This document shows, in pieces, positions 6,279-7,572 of a DNA stretch of 7,572 nt; the first letter of the stretch is position 1; each line of letters begins with the position of its first letter. Both the position numbers and the translations under genes were made by a program. A model generated the notes under the pieces. That model worked only from the letters and a program-made list of their open reading frames with translations. It was not told the origin of the DNA and did not search any database. This DNA comes from Pontimonas sp. Lineage in GTDB: Bacteria; Actinomycetota; Actinomycetes; Actinomycetales; Microbacteriaceae. The stretch lies in assembly GCA_023263045.1 (NCBI GenBank), contig JALQXU010000043.1:1-7572 (forward strand). Reading direction: 5' to 3'.

Positions 6279-6649
6279 CTCATTTTCTGGACATCGATGA
6301 CGCACTAGAGCAAATCCGTTTTCTCGGTTTCCATGTTCGAGACGTCGGCTTACTCCAGAGTTCTCTCGCCCGTCCACGGTCTTCCCTCTTTGGTGCCGAT
6401 GCTTACCCGACGCTTGACCTGAAAGCAGCCGCGCTCATGCACTCCGTTGCCACCTCTCATCCACTCATTGACGGGAACAAGAGATCGGCATGGGCTCTCA
6501 TGATTACTTTCCTACTCCTCAACGGGTTCGAAGTCGTCGCAGAAACGAATGATGCATTTGAGTTTGTCCTCAGCGTTGCCACAGGGTCCCTCGAGCTCGA
6601 CGAAATGGCGTCCTGGATTGAAGCCCGCCGGGTCGCAAGCTCGCTCTAG
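6275..6649 (+). CDS. doc: Doc-family toxin (Fic/Doc fold, death on curing)
   Basis: This 124-residue protein has the Doc layout: an early helix (DIDDALEQIRFLG, 6-18), VRDVGLLQSSLARPRSSLFGADAYPTL as family-typical segments (21-47), the active-site motif HPLIDGNKR (62-70) and a C-terminal helix bundle. Doc toxins are Fic relatives in which a lysine replaces the second motif glycine. P1 Doc phosphorylates EF-Tu and halts translation. Lys69 here fits that Doc pattern, while His62, Asp66, Asn68 and Arg70 are kept. The usual Phe two residues after the His is Leu64. The GTG start at 6275 overlaps the antitoxin TGA by four bases, with no Shine-Dalgarno of its own, so expression probably depends on antitoxin translation. 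It is full length for the family. EF-Tu kinase activity is inferred from P1 Doc. Confidence 0.88.
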   Translation: MTHFLDIDDALEQIRFLGFHVRDVGLLQSSLARPRSSLFGADAYPTLDLKAAALMHSVATSHPLIDGNKRSAWALMITFLLLNGFEVVAETNDAFEFVLSVATGSLELDEMASWIEARRVASSL

Positions 6650-6698
6650 GCTGAATAGAGAGCAATCGGCCCATCTCGACTAACCGGAGGGAACAATC

Positions 6699-7502
6699 GT
6701 GGACATCAGCGACAAAGTATTTGTCGTCACCGGAGCAGGAAACGGTATCGGTCGAGAGGTCGCTCTCGCTCTTCTCGGCCGGGGATCCTCAGTAGCAGGC
6801 CTCGATCTCAAGGGTGAATGGCTGGAGGAAACCGCCTCCCTCGCCGGGGATAACGCCCAGCGATTCGCACAGTTCACTGTCGACATTACGAACCGAAAAG
6901 CCGTGCTGGCCCTCCCCCGCAAGGTCGAAAAAGCGTTGGGAGCGGTCGATGGGGTTATCAACGTGGCCGGCATCATCCAGCCTTTCGTTCGGATCAATGA
7001 CTTGGACTTTGATGCAATTGACCGGGTCGTTGAGGTCAACCTCCACGGGCCCCTCGCCATCATTAAGGCGTTCCTGCCGGGGCTCCTTGCTCGGCCTGAG
7101 GCAAAGATTGTCAACGTTTCGTCGATGGGGTCATACGCGCCGGTTCCTGGACAGACCCTCTATGGAGCTACTAAGGCAGCGATTAATCTCCTCAGCGAAG
7201 GGTTGCGCTCAGAGCTGACGGGATCCTCCGTCAGCGTCTGTGTCGTCTATCCCGGTGCCATTGGCACCAACATTGCTCACAACTCAGGGCTTGACATGAG
7301 TGGAGCGGACGGTGAAAGCTCGCGCAAAGTTGTCGCCCCTTCCGATGCGGGCGCAGCGATCGTGTCTGCCATCACTGAGGACAAGAAACGCATCTTTATC
7401 GGAGATGACGCGACGTTTATGTGGCGAGCTCATCGCCTCTCCCCCGACCTCGCCTCAAGCCTGATTTACCGGGGAATGAAAGACCTCCTCCCTCCGGCGT
7501 AG
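6699..7502 (+). CDS. Short-chain dehydrogenase/reductase (SDR) family oxidoreductase
   Basis: A 267-residue classical SDR that oxidises or reduces an alcohol/carbonyl substrate with NAD(H) or NADP(H). Visible elements are the cofactor motif TGAGNGIG (11-18), Asp36 at the end of beta-2 (which usually favours NAD over NADP), NVAG (88-91), Asn114, catalytic Ser142 in VNVSS, Tyr155 and Lys159 in YGATK, and PG at 185-186. All four members of the Asn-Ser-Tyr-Lys tetrad are present, so it should be active. The substrate cannot be told from sequence. The GTG at 6699 has a strong Shine-Dalgarno (GGAGGG, seven bases upstream). It follows the doc stop codon by 49 bp with no clear terminator between, so read-through from the toxin-antitoxin promoter is possible, and I found no convincing promoter of its own. 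An intrinsic terminator overlaps its 3' end. Confidence 0.94.
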   Translation: MDISDKVFVVTGAGNGIGREVALALLGRGSSVAGLDLKGEWLEETASLAGDNAQRFAQFTVDITNRKAVLALPRKVEKALGAVDGVINVAGIIQPFVRINDLDFDAIDRVVEVNLHGPLAIIKAFLPGLLARPEAKIVNVSSMGSYAPVPGQTLYGATKAAINLLSEGLRSELTGSSVSVCVVYPGAIGTNIAHNSGLDMSGADGESSRKVVAPSDAGAAIVSAITEDKKRIFIGDDATFMWRAHRLSPDLASSLIYRGMKDLLPPA

Positions 7503-7512
7503 GTCTTTTTTT
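7479..7512 (+). terminator. Intrinsic terminator overlapping the end of the SDR gene
   Basis: AAAGACCT (7479-7486) pairs perfectly with AGGTCTTT (7501-7508) around a 14-base loop. The right arm merges into a run of seven T residues (7506-7512). The left arm lies inside the SDR coding sequence and the stop codon TAG (7500-7502) falls at the foot of the right arm, so gene and terminator share sequence. It should end SDR transcription before the next plus-strand gene. Confidence 0.85.
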
Positions 7513-7539
7513 CCCTCAAGCGGCTCTCGCGGCACAGGT

Positions 7540-7545
7540 TAGGCT
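7540..7545 (+). promoter_or_regulatory. Candidate -10 for a leaderless gene at the right edge
   Basis: TAGGCT fits TANNNT and is followed by exactly six bases before a GTG at 7552, the same arrangement seen before ftsK and the antitoxin. There is no Shine-Dalgarno before that GTG. No clear -35 is present at 17-19 bases. It lies directly after the SDR terminator, where a new transcription unit would be expected to begin. Confidence 0.4.
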
Positions 7546-7551
7546 CGAGCG

Positions 7552-7572
7552 GTGGGACATCTGCTGGGCGCC
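7552..7572 (+). CDS. Start of a gene cut by the window edge, possibly an ABC-F ATPase
   Basis: Only seven codons are visible, reading MGHLLGA from a GTG start and still open at the edge. They resemble the N-terminus (M-x-HLLGA) that I recall for actinobacterial ABC-F ATP-binding proteins, cytosolic paired-ATPase translation factors that act on the ribosome. The leaderless-type -10 at 7540-7545 and the terminator just upstream support a new gene starting here. Seven residues are too few to prove a family, so the product name is a guess from memory. Confidence 0.4.

Noticed and set aside
6048..6377. Minus-strand frames opposite the antitoxin and toxin genes
   Set aside because: They are antisense shadows; the plus-strand pair has the promoter, overlap and Doc motif.
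6640..6663. CTCTA/TAGAG inverted repeat after doc as a terminator
   Set aside because: The stem is only 5 bp and AT-containing, with no T-run after it.

Overview
The window looks like a chromosome segment of a high-GC Gram-positive bacterium (Actinomycetota). The protein sequences suggest a Microbacteriaceae-like organism with a compact genome, but this placement rests on recalled protein similarity and not on a database search. The main support is the gene order ftsK - pgsA - cinA(pncC) - clgR-type regulator - DUF3046 - recA. That order is typical of Actinobacteria, and each protein carries actinobacterial hallmarks: a stand-alone CinA C-terminal domain, a ClgR-type XRE regulator and a DUF3046 protein just upstream of recA.

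Left part (1-5932, minus strand). From the promoter side (right) to the end (left), the cluster encodes the septal DNA translocase FtsK, the phosphatidylglycerophosphate synthase PgsA, a PncC-type nicotinamide nucleotide amidase, a ClgR-like activator, a small DUF3046 protein and RecA. FtsK/PgsA and PgsA/CinA are joined by 4-nt GTGA overlaps, so they very likely share a transcript. clgR has its own Shine-Dalgarno and a plausible -10, so it may start a second unit with the DUF3046 gene. recA stands apart behind a 225-bp non-coding stretch. At its distal end is a near-perfect LexA (SOS) box overlapping a candidate promoter, followed by a leader of about 185 nt rich in hairpins. A hairpin just after recA may end transcription. 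recX, which often follows recA, is not visible before the window edge.

Middle (5933-6649). A 136-bp divergent region separates ftsK from a plus-strand toxin-antitoxin pair. The pair is a 69-aa ribbon-helix-helix antitoxin overlapping by GTGA a 124-aa Doc-family toxin with the motif HPLIDGNKR. The promoter carries two inverted repeats, one covering the -35 and one covering the spacer and part of the -10, which is what an autoregulated module would show. This is the most accessory-looking part of the window.

Right part (6650-7572). A classical short-chain dehydrogenase/reductase with a strong Shine-Dalgarno ends in an intrinsic terminator that overlaps its own stop codon. Seventy bases from the edge lies what looks like the start of another plus-strand gene, perhaps an ABC-F ATPase.

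A recurring theme is that three starts without a Shine-Dalgarno (ftsK, the antitoxin and the rightmost partial gene) each have a TANNNT -10 hexamer exactly six bases before the start codon. This is the geometry of leaderless mRNAs, which are common in Actinobacteria. I see no tRNA, rRNA, insertion sequence, prophage or CRISPR, and no clearly new multi-gene system.
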